A DNA stretch of 64,000 nucleotides from Tepidiformaceae bacterium (GTDB taxonomy: Bacteria > Chloroflexota > Dehalococcoidia > Tepidiformales > Tepidiformaceae). The position numbers and the translations under genes are program-made. Positions 8,436 through 16,552 of this stretch are shown piece by piece. The stretch's first letter is position 1. Every line of letters starts with the position of its first letter. The stretch lies in contig OY282446.1 of NCBI GenBank assembly GCA_958295975.1, positions 372,001 through 436,000 on the forward strand, in the 5' to 3' direction. Below the pieces are notes generated by a model. It saw nothing but the letters and a program-made list of their open reading frames with translations. It was not told where the DNA came from and did not search any database.

Positions 8436-9878
8436 TTGCCTCTGAACCTGTTCCGGCGAACCCGCCGACCCACGACCGACATCGACATCAAGACCGACGC
8501 GCCCGCTCCCGACGAGGCCCCCGCCCCCGAACGCGACGCGCGCATCCCCACCGCCCCGCCGCCGGGCGCGAACGGGGCGACCGTGACCGAAACGCGCGCG
8601 CGCCGTCGCCGCGGCTCGCGCGGGGGACGGCGCAGGCGCGGCGCACGCGAGAACGGCGCGACGCGCGCGCATCCCGACGGCGGCGCGCCCGCCAGCGCCC
8701 CGACCGTGGCCGCCGCCACCGCCGCGCCCGCGGAGGAGTCCGCGGCGGCGCCGGAGGCGTTCCGCGCCATCGGCGTGCGCGGGGCGGGGCTGCGGGCCGT
8801 GGCCGCGCTCGGCTTCGAACGGCCCACGCCCATCCAGGAGCGCTCCATGCCCCTGCTCTACGAGGGGCGCGACGTGGTGGGGCTGGCGCAGACGGGCACG
8901 GGCAAGACGCTGGCCTTCGGCGATCCGCTGGCGCGCGCCGTGGACCCCGAGCGCGTGGAGGTGCAGGGGCTGGTGCTCGTGCCCACGCGCGAGCTGTGCG
9001 ACCAGGTGACGGAAGTGATCGCGCATCTGGGGAGCTTCTACGGCTTCACCGTCATCCGTCTGGTGGGGGGCAAGCCCATCGCGCGCGACCTGGAGGCGCT
9101 GCGGCGCGGCGGGCACGTGGTGGTGGGCACGCCCGGGCGCGTGATCGACCACCTGCGGCGGCGCACGCTCTTGCTGGGGCGCGCGCGCTTCGTCGTGCTC
9201 GACGAGGCGGACGAGATGCTGGACATCGGCTTCGCCAGGGACATCGACCAGATCCTGCGGGAGGTGCCGCTGGAGCGGCAGACGGCGCTCTTCAGCGCGA
9301 CCATGCCCATGAGCATCAGCCGCCTGGTGTGGCGCTACATGCGCGATTCGGAGCGCGTGGAGGCGACGCCCGCGCAGCTGCAGCCGGTGGAGACGGTGCG
9401 GCAGCTCTACTGCGAGGTGGCCGCGCGCGACAAGTTCCACGCGCTCTCGCACCTGCACGACGACATGGACCTGGGGCGCTCGCTCATCTTCCGGCGCACG
9501 AAGGTGGGGGTGGACCGGCTGACGGAGGGGCTGCGGCGGGACGGCATCCAGGCGCGCGCCATCCACGGCGACCTGCGCCAGAGCGAGCGCGACCGCGTGA
9601 TGCGCGATTTCCGCAGCGGCGCGCTGGAGTGGCTGGTGGCCACGAACGTGGCCGCGCGCGGGCTCGACATCCCCGACATCGCGCACGTGGTCAACTACGA
9701 CGTGCCCCAGAACGCCGAGGAGTACATCCACCGCGTGGGGCGCACGGCGCGCGCGGGCAAGGAAGGCTCGGCCATCACCTTCGTGGGCGAATGGGAGCTG
9801 GGCGAATGGGAGGCGATCGTCGAGCGCGTGGGCGAGGACGCCCTGGAGCGCCTCGCCGTGCCCACGCGCTTCGACTAG
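8436..9878 (+). CDS. DEAD-box ATP-dependent RNA helicase, 480 aa
   Basis: All superfamily 2 DEAD-box motifs are visible: the Q motif (FERPTPIQ), motif I AQTGTGKT, Ia PTRELC, Ib GTPGR, II DEAD, III SAT, V ARGLDIPDI and VI HRVGRTARAG. The first 110 residues are low-complexity and strongly basic (RRRRGSRGGRRRRG), as in RNA-binding extensions of this family. The frame has no ATG or GTG before the helicase core except a GTG near 8582. I chose TTG at 8436, which keeps the basic tail, but the start is uncertain. Likely roles are RNA unwinding in ribosome assembly or mRNA decay. Lies between the inverted copies C and D. Confidence 0.9.
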   Translation: MPLNLFRRTRRPTTDIDIKTDAPAPDEAPAPERDARIPTAPPPGANGATVTETRARRRRGSRGGRRRRGARENGATRAHPDGGAPASAPTVAAATAAPAEESAAAPEAFRAIGVRGAGLRAVAALGFERPTPIQERSMPLLYEGRDVVGLAQTGTGKTLAFGDPLARAVDPERVEVQGLVLVPTRELCDQVTEVIAHLGSFYGFTVIRLVGGKPIARDLEALRRGGHVVVGTPGRVIDHLRRRTLLLGRARFVVLDEADEMLDIGFARDIDQILREVPLERQTALFSATMPMSISRLVWRYMRDSERVEATPAQLQPVETVRQLYCEVAARDKFHALSHLHDDMDLGRSLIFRRTKVGVDRLTEGLRRDGIQARAIHGDLRQSERDRVMRDFRSGALEWLVATNVAARGLDIPDIAHVVNYDVPQNAEEYIHRVGRTARAGKEGSAITFVGEWELGEWEAIVERVGEDALERLAVPTRFD

Positions 9879-9885
9879 GGACGGC

Positions 9886-10083
9886 TCAGGCGTCCTCGAG
9901 GGTGATGGCGCCGCTGGGGCAGATCTCGACGGCGTCCTCCGCCGCTTCCAGCTCCTCGCCCTCGGGATGCTCGACGATGATCTCGGGCCAGCCCTGCGAA
10001 TCGGCCCTGAACACGCTCGGCTGCAGGTAGTAGCACTGCCCCGCCTTCAGGCAGATGGAGCGGTCGACCACGACTTTCTTCAT
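9886..10083 (-). CDS. Small [3Fe-4S]-type ferredoxin, 65 aa
   Basis: Starts VVVDRSICLKAGQC and ends EICPSGAITLED, giving a C-x5-C ... CP pattern with three cysteines, as in the single-cluster ferredoxins that feed cytochrome P450 and related oxygenases. The ATG at 10083 is chosen because GGAGG sits eight bases upstream; a GTG at 10092 would lie inside that site. Convergent with the helicase, ending seven bases after its stop. No obvious redox partner is adjacent. Confidence 0.85.
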   Translation of the reverse strand: MKKVVVDRSICLKAGQCYYLQPSVFRADSQGWPEIIVEHPEGEELEAAEDAVEICPSGAITLEDA

Positions 10084-10113
10084 TGCGCGCACCTCCGCGG
10101 GGCCGTCGCGGGC

Positions 10114-10119
10114 AGTGTA
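10114..10119 (-). promoter_or_regulatory. -10 element TACACT for the ferredoxin gene
   Basis: TACACT on the minus strand, 30 bases before the ATG, in the short gap after the stop of copy D. Confidence 0.45.
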
Positions 10120-10131
10120 GCACCCGCGCGC

Positions 10132-12423
10132 TCACTCCCCATCCGCGAGCGCGAGCTCCACGCTCCAGATACCGCCCGTCTCGTCGTACTGGCCGGTCGC
10201 AATGCTGGCGATGGGGTAGGCGGGCAGGGGAACGGCGGCGACGCAGTCTCCGTCCATGCGCATCCCACGCGCCGTGAGGAAGAAACCGAGGTTGTCGAAG
10301 CCGTACCGCCTGCGGTTGGCGGGCAGGTCGCCGGCATCGACGGGGACGACGTGGAGGAAGAACGCGGTCCCGGCCTCCTCCTCCGTGCACCCATCCCGGA
10401 CGTAGACGAGCGTGTCGCCGTCACGGTAAACGTCGAAGACGGACCTGGCGACGGGCTCGCCCGCCAGCACCGCCGGATCGATGTCCGGAAGCGTGACACT
10501 GAACCGCGCGCTCCAGAACCCGCGCGACCCCCTGAACTGGCCGGTGTGGACGCTGCTGACGGGCCAGTCGGGAAGGAGCGCGATCGCGACGCACCGCCCA
10601 TCGCTGTCGATAGGGTTGCTGTAGAGATAAAAAGCCCAGTTGACGTAGCGTGCGTTGGATAGCACGGCGGCATCGACGGGATACACGTGGAGGAAAAACT
10701 TCTCTCTGAGGTGTTCGCCCGAGCATGATTCCCTGTAGTAAACAACCATGTTCTGATACAGGTGGACTGTGAAAAAATCGGAACGGAAGACCGGTTCGGT
10801 GGAGAGCGCCGAACGAGTAATTTCCTCAATCCCTTCAGGGGTAATATGCCAGACATTGAAGGATGATATTGTATTATTATAAACTCGGATTCCGTACTCC
10901 TTATCAGAAACAGGCTGATCGGAATGAAACATATTCCAGACGAATGTTGGAGATATATGAACCCTTTTTCTGTCCTGCGTGGGGAGAAGTTTTTCATGAT
11001 TCCCCAAAAACTGGAGGGAGTACAGCATCTCTTGTTCTGGATGGTCTGCAACGACTTCCTTTAGTACTCGCCAGTAACTGGTGTCCCAGTAGTCCGTCTG
11101 ATACTGGGACACCAGCCAGTCCGGCGTGGTCCTGTCCACGAGACCGTTGTAGTAACTGTCCTCCAGTGGATGTATCCTCGCCATGGAGACGACCGTCACG
11201 GCCACGGCCGTCCCCGCCAGCGCCCAGGTTCCCGCGCGCATCCACCGCCCGGGCATGGAGAGCGCCAGCCAGTGAAGCCCGAAGATCGCCAGCAGGAGCA
11301 GGGGCGCGTACAGGAAGTACAACTGCCGCCAGCCGTTGTAGACGTTGTTCTCGAGAACGACGATGGCCACGACTATTGCCACGGGCAGGGCGATCAGCAG
11401 CAGGCCGAACCGCAGCGGGCCGTCGCGGAGGATGTCACGCGAGTGGCGGACTCCGCGCCAGGTCAGCGCGATGGCCCCGCCCAACGCCAGCAGGAGCACG
11501 GCGGGCGGCGTCGTGATCCCCACCCACACGGGCACGTAGTCGTACGGTGGCCCGTCCGGGGAGTACAGCCATTCGCCCCGGAACAGGTTGGACGACTCGT
11601 TTAGATGAGCGCCAAGCACCTCGACCAACTCCACCACACGCCCGGGGTCGGTCCAGAGCACGGGCAACGTGGCGTAGTACGTGAGCATGGCGGTCAGCGC
11701 GAACGCCCCCCCCGTCAGCAGGGCGCGCCCACGCTCCTCGCGGCTGCGTGCGAACGCCGCGTCCAGCCCCCGCAGGGCCAGCACCGCGGCGAAGAGCGCT
11801 ATCCCCATGACGCGCAGGTTGACGAGCAGGCCGATCCCGACTCCGCACACCAGAAAGGCCCCCAGCGTCTCCCGCCGGAAGGCCCGGTGGGTGAGGTACA
11901 GCGAGATCATGAACATGGCCGCGAACGGCAGGTCCTTCGAGTTGAAGAATGAGTGCGCGTAGAGACGCGGATGCAGCACGAACAACGCCATGGCGATCAA
12001 TGCCAGCAGTCTGTTCTGAAAGATCCGGTAGACCAGGAGGTAGCAGAATACTCCGCTGACGAGGAAGAACAGGTGCGTGAGCATGTGCCGGCTAAGCCAG
12101 ACGTCCCGGCTGTCCTCCAGTCCGAGGATGCGCTCGACGAGCGCCAGCGGCGCCTCGAAGGCCGCGCCGTAGTACCGATTATGGAAAACTGGCAGCTTGC
12201 CGAGGAGGCGCTCACCCTCCCCCGCGAACTGGTTGAGCGCCACCTCCCCTATAGTGCGCTGCTGCCCGCTGTCCGGCCCGACACCGTAGTCGTCGAGCAC
12301 GAGCGCGCCTGCCAGCAGGAACCCGGCGCACACGGCCAGGAGTCCCCAGTGGCGGCGCAGACGGCGGAGCGCCAGCGCGCCGGTCGGGCCGTCGGGGGCG
12401 GGCGAGGGCGTGGAGCGTGCCAC
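10132..12423 (-). CDS. Copy D: GT-C-like integral membrane protein with two C-terminal modules, 763 aa
   Basis: Nearly the same N-terminal sequence as copy C (GALALRRLRRHWGLLAVCAG, then the LDDYG loop), the same NSKD loop motif, and a linker with LEDSYYN, HPEQ and YNNT. Two modules begin near residues 541 and 656. The first is divergent (ESCSGEHLREKFF), the second close to module 3 of copy C. AT-rich DNA spans about 10580-11100. The GTG start lies 11 bases after the proB stop, so it is probably co-transcribed with proB. It is inverted relative to copy C, with the helicase and ferredoxin between them. Confidence 0.78.
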   Translation of the reverse strand: MARSTPSPAPDGPTGALALRRLRRHWGLLAVCAGFLLAGALVLDDYGVGPDSGQQRTIGEVALNQFAGEGERLLGKLPVFHNRYYGAAFEAPLALVERILGLEDSRDVWLSRHMLTHLFFLVSGVFCYLLVYRIFQNRLLALIAMALFVLHPRLYAHSFFNSKDLPFAAMFMISLYLTHRAFRRETLGAFLVCGVGIGLLVNLRVMGIALFAAVLALRGLDAAFARSREERGRALLTGGAFALTAMLTYYATLPVLWTDPGRVVELVEVLGAHLNESSNLFRGEWLYSPDGPPYDYVPVWVGITTPPAVLLLALGGAIALTWRGVRHSRDILRDGPLRFGLLLIALPVAIVVAIVVLENNVYNGWRQLYFLYAPLLLLAIFGLHWLALSMPGRWMRAGTWALAGTAVAVTVVSMARIHPLEDSYYNGLVDRTTPDWLVSQYQTDYWDTSYWRVLKEVVADHPEQEMLYSLQFLGNHEKLLPTQDRKRVHISPTFVWNMFHSDQPVSDKEYGIRVYNNTISSFNVWHITPEGIEEITRSALSTEPVFRSDFFTVHLYQNMVVYYRESCSGEHLREKFFLHVYPVDAAVLSNARYVNWAFYLYSNPIDSDGRCVAIALLPDWPVSSVHTGQFRGSRGFWSARFSVTLPDIDPAVLAGEPVARSVFDVYRDGDTLVYVRDGCTEEEAGTAFFLHVVPVDAGDLPANRRRYGFDNLGFFLTARGMRMDGDCVAAVPLPAYPIASIATGQYDETGGIWSVELALADGE

Positions 12424-12434
12424 CGGGCCTCCCC

Positions 12435-13538
12435 TCAGAGGAGCACGAGGTTATCGCGGTGGATGACCTCGTCGCCGTAGGCGTAGCCCAGCGTTTCGGC
12501 GATGAGGTCGCTGCGCAGGCCGCGGATGCGGAGCGCCTCGCCGCTGGCGTAGTTGGTGATGCCCGCGGCCACGCGCCCGCCGGAGGGGTCGCGCACCTCA
12601 ATGGCGTCGCCGCGCTCGAAGGCGCCCTCCACGTCCCGCACGCCCGCGGGCAGCAGGCTGCGCCCGTGCTCGCGCAGGGCGGCCACGGCGCCGCCATCGA
12701 CGACGAGCCGCCCGCCGCCGCCCGCGTTGCCGAGAATCCAGCGCTTGCGGCCCTCGAGGCGGTTGGCGGCGGGGGCGAAGCGCGTGCCGATGGACTCGCC
12801 CGCGGCGGCGGCGGCGAGGGCGTCGGGCGCGCGCCCGTTGGCGATGACGACGGCGGCCCCGCCCTGGGCGGCCACGCGCGCGGCGGAGAGCTTCGCCTCC
12901 ATGCCGCCGAGGCCCGCGCCGCCGCCCGCCGCGCGCTCGTGGCGCTCGTCGATGGCCGTCACCTCGGCGATGAGCCTGGCCTCCGGATCGCGGGACGGAT
13001 CGGCGGTGTGGAGGCCGTCCACGTCCGTGAGGATGACGAGCAGGTCGGCGTCGATGAGGTTGGCCACGAAGGCGGAGAGGCTGTCGTTCTCGCCGATGCG
13101 CGAGGCGCGCACCTCGTCGAGGGCGACGGCGTCGTTCTCGTTGACGATGGGGACGGCGCCGCAGTCGAGCAGGTCGCGCAGCGTGTTGCGCGCGTTCAGG
13201 TAGCCGAGGCGATCGCTCAGGTCGCGCCGCGTGAGCAGCACCTGGGCGACGACCGCGTCGTGCCACTGGAAGAGTTCGTCCCAGCTCTGCATGAGGCGGC
13301 TCTGGCCGGCGCTGGCGAGCGCCTGGCGGCTGGGTTCGCGCGCGTCCGCGGGACGGTGCGCCAGCGCATGGCGTCCGGCGGCGCGCGCGCCGCTGGAGAC
13401 GACGGCCACCTCGCAGCCCGCCCGGCGCAGGCGCATGACCTGCCCCACCAGCTGGGCCATGGCCACGAGGTCGAGGCGGTCGGACCCGGCGGTGAGCAGG
13501 CTCGTGCCGAACTTGGCGACGACGCGGCGGTAGCGCAC
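12435..13538 (-). CDS. proB: Glutamate 5-kinase, 367 aa
   Basis: First enzyme of proline synthesis: phosphorylates glutamate at the 5-carboxyl. An amino-acid-kinase domain fills residues 1-255 (KFGTSLL, VSSGA, NENDAV, ILTDVDGL). A C-terminal PUA domain carries LLPAGVRDVEGAFERGDA and ends with EVIHRDNLVLL. The length matches the full PUA-containing form. A GTG start is chosen because TATCAT ends six bases upstream, a leaderless layout. proA is not in the window; the next gene is copy D. Confidence 0.93.
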   Translation of the reverse strand: MRYRRVVAKFGTSLLTAGSDRLDLVAMAQLVGQVMRLRRAGCEVAVVSSGARAAGRHALAHRPADAREPSRQALASAGQSRLMQSWDELFQWHDAVVAQVLLTRRDLSDRLGYLNARNTLRDLLDCGAVPIVNENDAVALDEVRASRIGENDSLSAFVANLIDADLLVILTDVDGLHTADPSRDPEARLIAEVTAIDERHERAAGGGAGLGGMEAKLSAARVAAQGGAAVVIANGRAPDALAAAAAGESIGTRFAPAANRLEGRKRWILGNAGGGGRLVVDGGAVAALREHGRSLLPAGVRDVEGAFERGDAIEVRDPSGGRVAAGITNYASGEALRIRGLRSDLIAETLGYAYGDEVIHRDNLVLL

Positions 13539-13544
13539 GGGGCC

Positions 13545-13550
13545 ATGATA
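13545..13550 (-). promoter_or_regulatory. -10 element TATCAT, leaderless geometry, proB
   Basis: TATCAT on the minus strand, followed by six bases and then the GTG start of proB. No ribosome binding site. Confidence 0.55.
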
Positions 13551-13589
13551 GCGGCGCGCGCGCGTTGGCGGCGCGGGCGGGCGGGGCCG

Positions 13590-13595
13590 TACCAT
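13590..13595 (+). promoter_or_regulatory. -10 element TACCAT, leaderless geometry, murJ
   Basis: TACCAT, then six bases, then the ATG of murJ at 13602. A TTGGCG at 13565-13570 could be a -35 with a long 19-base spacer. Confidence 0.5.
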
Positions 13596-13601
13596 GCGCG
13601 C

Positions 13602-15218
13602 ATGGCCGTCTGGCGCACGCCGGGAAGGTGGCTGGAGGCGTCCCGCGGGGGGCTCGCCGCGGCCACGGCGATCGTGGCCTTCGGCTTCCTCGGCTCGCGC
13701 CTGCTGGGCGTAGCGCGAACCGCGGCCATCGCGGACGCCTTCGGCGCGAGCCCCGAACTGGACGCCTACTGGGTCGCCTTCCGCGTGCCCGACCTGATCT
13801 TCCAGCTGCTGGCGGGGGCCACGCTGGGCAGCGCCTTCATCCCCGTGTTCGCACGCGTCCGCCAGCGCGACGGCCCCGACGCCGCCTGGGCGCTGGCCAG
13901 CAACGCGCTCACCATCGTGATGGCGGCCACGGCGGCGCTGTGCCTGATCGCGCTGGCGCTGGCGCCGCTGCTGGTCCCCCTCTTCGCGCCCGGCCTGGGC
14001 GAGGACATCGGGCGCGGGGAGGAGCTCACGGCGGAGGCGGTGAAGCTCACGCGCATCATGCTGCTCTCGCCCCTGCTGCTGGCCCTCAGCGGGATGCTCA
14101 CGGGCATCCTCAACGCCCGCCAGCAGTTCCTGCTGCCCGCGCTCGCGCCCATGCTCTACAACCTCGGCATCATCGCGGGGGCGCTGGCGCTGACCGGGCG
14201 CTGGGGCGTGGACTGGGGCGTGGAGGGGCTGGCGGCGGGCGTGGTGGCGGGCTCGGCGGCCCACCTGCTGGTGCAGCTGCCGGGGCTGGCGCGGGAGGGC
14301 ATGCGCTACCGCTGGCGCTTCGATTTCGGCGACGGCCCCACGCGCGAGGTGGCGCGGCTGATGGGCCCGCGCGTGATCGGCCTCGCCGCCGCGCAGGCCA
14401 ACTTCGTCGTGACCACCACCTTCTTCGCCTCGCGCGTGGGGGCCAGCGCCATCTCCAACCTGACCTTCGCCTGGCTCATCGCCAACCTGCCGGTGGCCCT
14501 CTTCGGCATGTCCCTGGCCACGGCGGCCTTCCCGCGGCTGGCGCAGCAGGCCGCCGCCTCCGACGGACGCGCGCTGGTGGAGACGGTCTCGCGCGTGCTG
14601 CGCACGGTGCTGTTCCTGAGCGTGCCCGCGGCGCTGGGGCTGGCCCTGCTGCGCGAACCGGCCACCACCGTGCTGCTGGAGCGCGGGGCCTTCGGCGCGG
14701 GCGACAGCGCCGTGACGGCGGCGGCGCTGGGTTTCTTCTGCCTCGGCGTCGTGCCCCAGGCGGCGGTGGAGATCCACAGCCGCGGCTTCTATGCGCTGGG
14801 CGACACGCGCACGCCCGTGGCCCTCACGGTCGGGGCCGTGATCGTGAACGTCGTCCTGAGCGCGCTCCTGTGGGAGCGCTTCGGCGTGGAGGGGCTGGCC
14901 GCCTCGCTGGCCATCTCCTCGTGGCTCGAATGGATCTTCCTCTACTGGCTCTACGCGCTGCGCACGGGTTCGACGGGCGCGGTCCTGCGCGACCTGCACG
15001 CGATCGCGCGCATCGCCCTCGCGGGGGCGGCCATGGCCCTCTTCCTCGGCGTCGCCCTGCCCGCCATCGACGAGCGCGGCGTGGCCGCCTCGTGGGTGAC
15101 GACGCTGGCGGGCGTGATCGCGGGCGGCGCCGTCTACCTCGCCGTCGCCATGCTCCTGCGCGTGCGCGAGGTGGAGGAGGCGCGCGACCGCCTGCGCGCC
15201 CTCCTGTTCAGACGCTGA
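13602..15218 (+). CDS. murJ: MurJ/MviN-family lipid flippase, 538 aa
   Basis: A MOP-superfamily protein with about 14 hydrophobic helices. Hallmarks are GFLGSRLLGVARTAAIADAF near the N-terminus, AYWVAFRVPDLIFQLL, and MLTGILNARQQFLLPALAP near residue 165. The family moves lipid II, the peptidoglycan precursor, across the membrane. It is divergent from proB and its 3' end overlaps the DUF503 gene on the other strand by 11 bases. The length is normal for the family. Confidence 0.9.
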   Translation: MAVWRTPGRWLEASRGGLAAATAIVAFGFLGSRLLGVARTAAIADAFGASPELDAYWVAFRVPDLIFQLLAGATLGSAFIPVFARVRQRDGPDAAWALASNALTIVMAATAALCLIALALAPLLVPLFAPGLGEDIGRGEELTAEAVKLTRIMLLSPLLLALSGMLTGILNARQQFLLPALAPMLYNLGIIAGALALTGRWGVDWGVEGLAAGVVAGSAAHLLVQLPGLAREGMRYRWRFDFGDGPTREVARLMGPRVIGLAAAQANFVVTTTFFASRVGASAISNLTFAWLIANLPVALFGMSLATAAFPRLAQQAAASDGRALVETVSRVLRTVLFLSVPAALGLALLREPATTVLLERGAFGAGDSAVTAAALGFFCLGVVPQAAVEIHSRGFYALGDTRTPVALTVGAVIVNVVLSALLWERFGVEGLAASLAISSWLEWIFLYWLYALRTGSTGAVLRDLHAIARIALAGAAMALFLGVALPAIDERGVAASWVTTLAGVIAGGAVYLAVAMLLRVREVEEARDRLRALLFRR

Positions 15219-15495
15219 TCAGCTCCGTCTCGATGTCCGCGATCACGGCGTCGGGCCGCCAGCCCTCCACCGCCCGCGCGATGGTCTGCAGCTGGCGGGC
15301 GGCGTGGGCGGCGTCGGGCGCGAGCACGGCCACCATGACGGTGGCGGCGTCGCGGGCGTCGAGGTCGCCCGCCTCGGCCACGGCGGCGTTGAAGCGGTGG
15401 CGCAGGCGCTCGACGACCGGCTTCACGATCGCGCGCTTCTCCTTCAGCGAACGCGCGGGCAGGCGCAGGCGGATGCGGAGCAGCCCGGCGACCAT
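15208..15495 (-). CDS. DUF503 family protein (YlxP-like), 95 aa
   Basis: The length and the N-terminus (LLRIRLRLPARSLKEKRAIV) match DUF503, a small ferredoxin-like-fold family usually coded near rbfA or infB. Here it lies 13 bases after scpB, so the two are probably one operon. Role unknown. Confidence 0.8.
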   Translation of the reverse strand: MVAGLLRIRLRLPARSLKEKRAIVKPVVERLRHRFNAAVAEAGDLDARDAATVMVAVLAPDAAHAARQLQTIARAVEGWRPDAVIADIETELISV

Positions 15496-15508
15496 CAGCG
15501 GCGGCGGC

Positions 15509-16057
15509 TCACAGCTCGGCCCGGTCGGGATCGCCCTCCTCGGGCAGGGGCGGCAGGTCGGCGGGACCGAGCAGCCCGAAGTGCTCGTAGAAGCGGGTGG
15601 CCGGACGGAAGAGGCGGGGCCTCCCCGGCGAGCGCGCCCGCCCCGCCTGCTCGATCAGCCCGCGCTGTTCGAGCAGGGCCACGACGCGGTCCGAGTTGAC
15701 GCCGCGCACGGCCTCGACGTCGCCGCGCGTACAGGGCTGGCGGTAGGCGACGACGGCGAGCGTCTCCAGCGCCGCGCGAGAGAGGCGGCGGGAGGCCTCG
15801 TCGCCCAGCAGGCGCGCCACGTAGGGGGCGTATTCCGGCGCCGTCACCAGCTGGTAGCGCCCGCCGTCCTCCTGCAGCCGCAGGCCGCGCGCGGCGGATT
15901 CCCGCGCGAGCCGTTCGAGGGCGGCGCGCACGGAGCGCTCGCCCGTCCCCGCGGCGCGGGAGAGCGCGCCCGCGCCGACCGGCTCGTCCGCCGCCAGCAG
16001 CAGCGCCTCGATCACGCGCGGCAGCTCCTCCGCGGATGGGCGCGGCGGCTCGGTCAC
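15509..16057 (-). CDS. scpB: Segregation and condensation protein B, 182 aa
   Basis: Two winged-helix domains. The second has the family signature ALETLAVVAYRQPCTRGDVE at about residues 101-120 and GRPRLFRPATRFYEHFGL at 150-167. ScpB works with ScpA and SMC in chromosome condensation; neither partner is in the window. The GTG start is chosen because GGAG lies upstream and an ATG is absent. Divergent from the small Nudix-like gene at 16139, with a shared promoter region. Confidence 0.92.
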   Translation of the reverse strand: MTEPPRPSAEELPRVIEALLLAADEPVGAGALSRAAGTGERSVRAALERLARESAARGLRLQEDGGRYQLVTAPEYAPYVARLLGDEASRRLSRAALETLAVVAYRQPCTRGDVEAVRGVNSDRVVALLEQRGLIEQAGRARSPGRPRLFRPATRFYEHFGLLGPADLPPLPEEGDPDRAEL

Positions 16058-16088
16058 GGCGCGTCTCCAGCGGGGCGGCGCATGGCGG

Positions 16089-16095
16089 TATGGTA
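16089..16095. promoter_or_regulatory. Symmetric divergent -10 element TATGGTA, scpB and Nudix-like gene
   Basis: The same seven bases read TATGGT on the plus strand and TACCAT on the minus strand. They sit between the divergent scpB (start 16057) and the gene at 16139, at plausible distances from both. Confidence 0.45.
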
Positions 16096-16138
16096 CGCCC
16101 ACCAGCGGCTGACGGCAGGCCGGGAGGAAACGAAACGG

Positions 16139-16504
16139 ATGGGCGGCTCCCGCGTGACCGTGCTGGCGCTCGACCGCCACGGGCGCGTGCTGCTGGCGGA
16201 CGGCGCGCCCCCCGCGACGCGGCTGCGCGCGGGCGAGAGCCCCGACGCGGGCGCCCTGCGCGCCTTCGAGGAGGCGACCGGCGCCGTGCTCGACGAGCTG
16301 CGCCTCTTCCGCGACGGCGAACGCGGCCGCCACGTCTACTACGACGATCCCGACCTGGCGCTGGAGGCGCTGTCGCCGCCGCCGGGGACGGTCCTGCGCT
16401 ACCTCGCGCCCGACGGGGAGGAGACGGCGGCGCTGGGCGCGGAGACGCGGGCGCTGCTGGCGCGGTTCGCGGCGGGCAGCGCCTACCGCACCCTCTTCCA
16501 CTGA
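16139..16504 (+). CDS. Degenerate Nudix-like domain protein, 121 aa
   Basis: The opening VTVLALDRHGRVLLADG resembles the first strands of a Nudix hydrolase, and ALRAFEEATGA aligns with the REUxEExGU half of the Nudix box. The first part of the box and one of the catalytic glutamates are not present, so hydrolase activity is doubtful. The ATG is chosen because GGGAGG lies 12 bases upstream; an earlier ATG at 16082 would precede the promoter. It may be a binding-only or pseudo-enzyme. Confidence 0.55.
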   Translation: MGGSRVTVLALDRHGRVLLADGAPPATRLRAGESPDAGALRAFEEATGAVLDELRLFRDGERGRHVYYDDPDLALEALSPPPGTVLRYLAPDGEETAALGAETRALLARFAAGSAYRTLFH

Positions 16505-16532
16505 GCCGCGCAGCGCCCAACCGTCTCCGCCG

Positions 16533-16538
16533 TACCAT
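16533..16538 (+). promoter_or_regulatory. -10 element TACCAT before the CNNM/CorC gene
   Basis: TACCAT ends 14 bases before the ATG at 16553; GAGGGGG lies between them as ribosome binding site. Confidence 0.4.
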
Positions 16539-16552
16539 GAAGGCGAGGGGGA

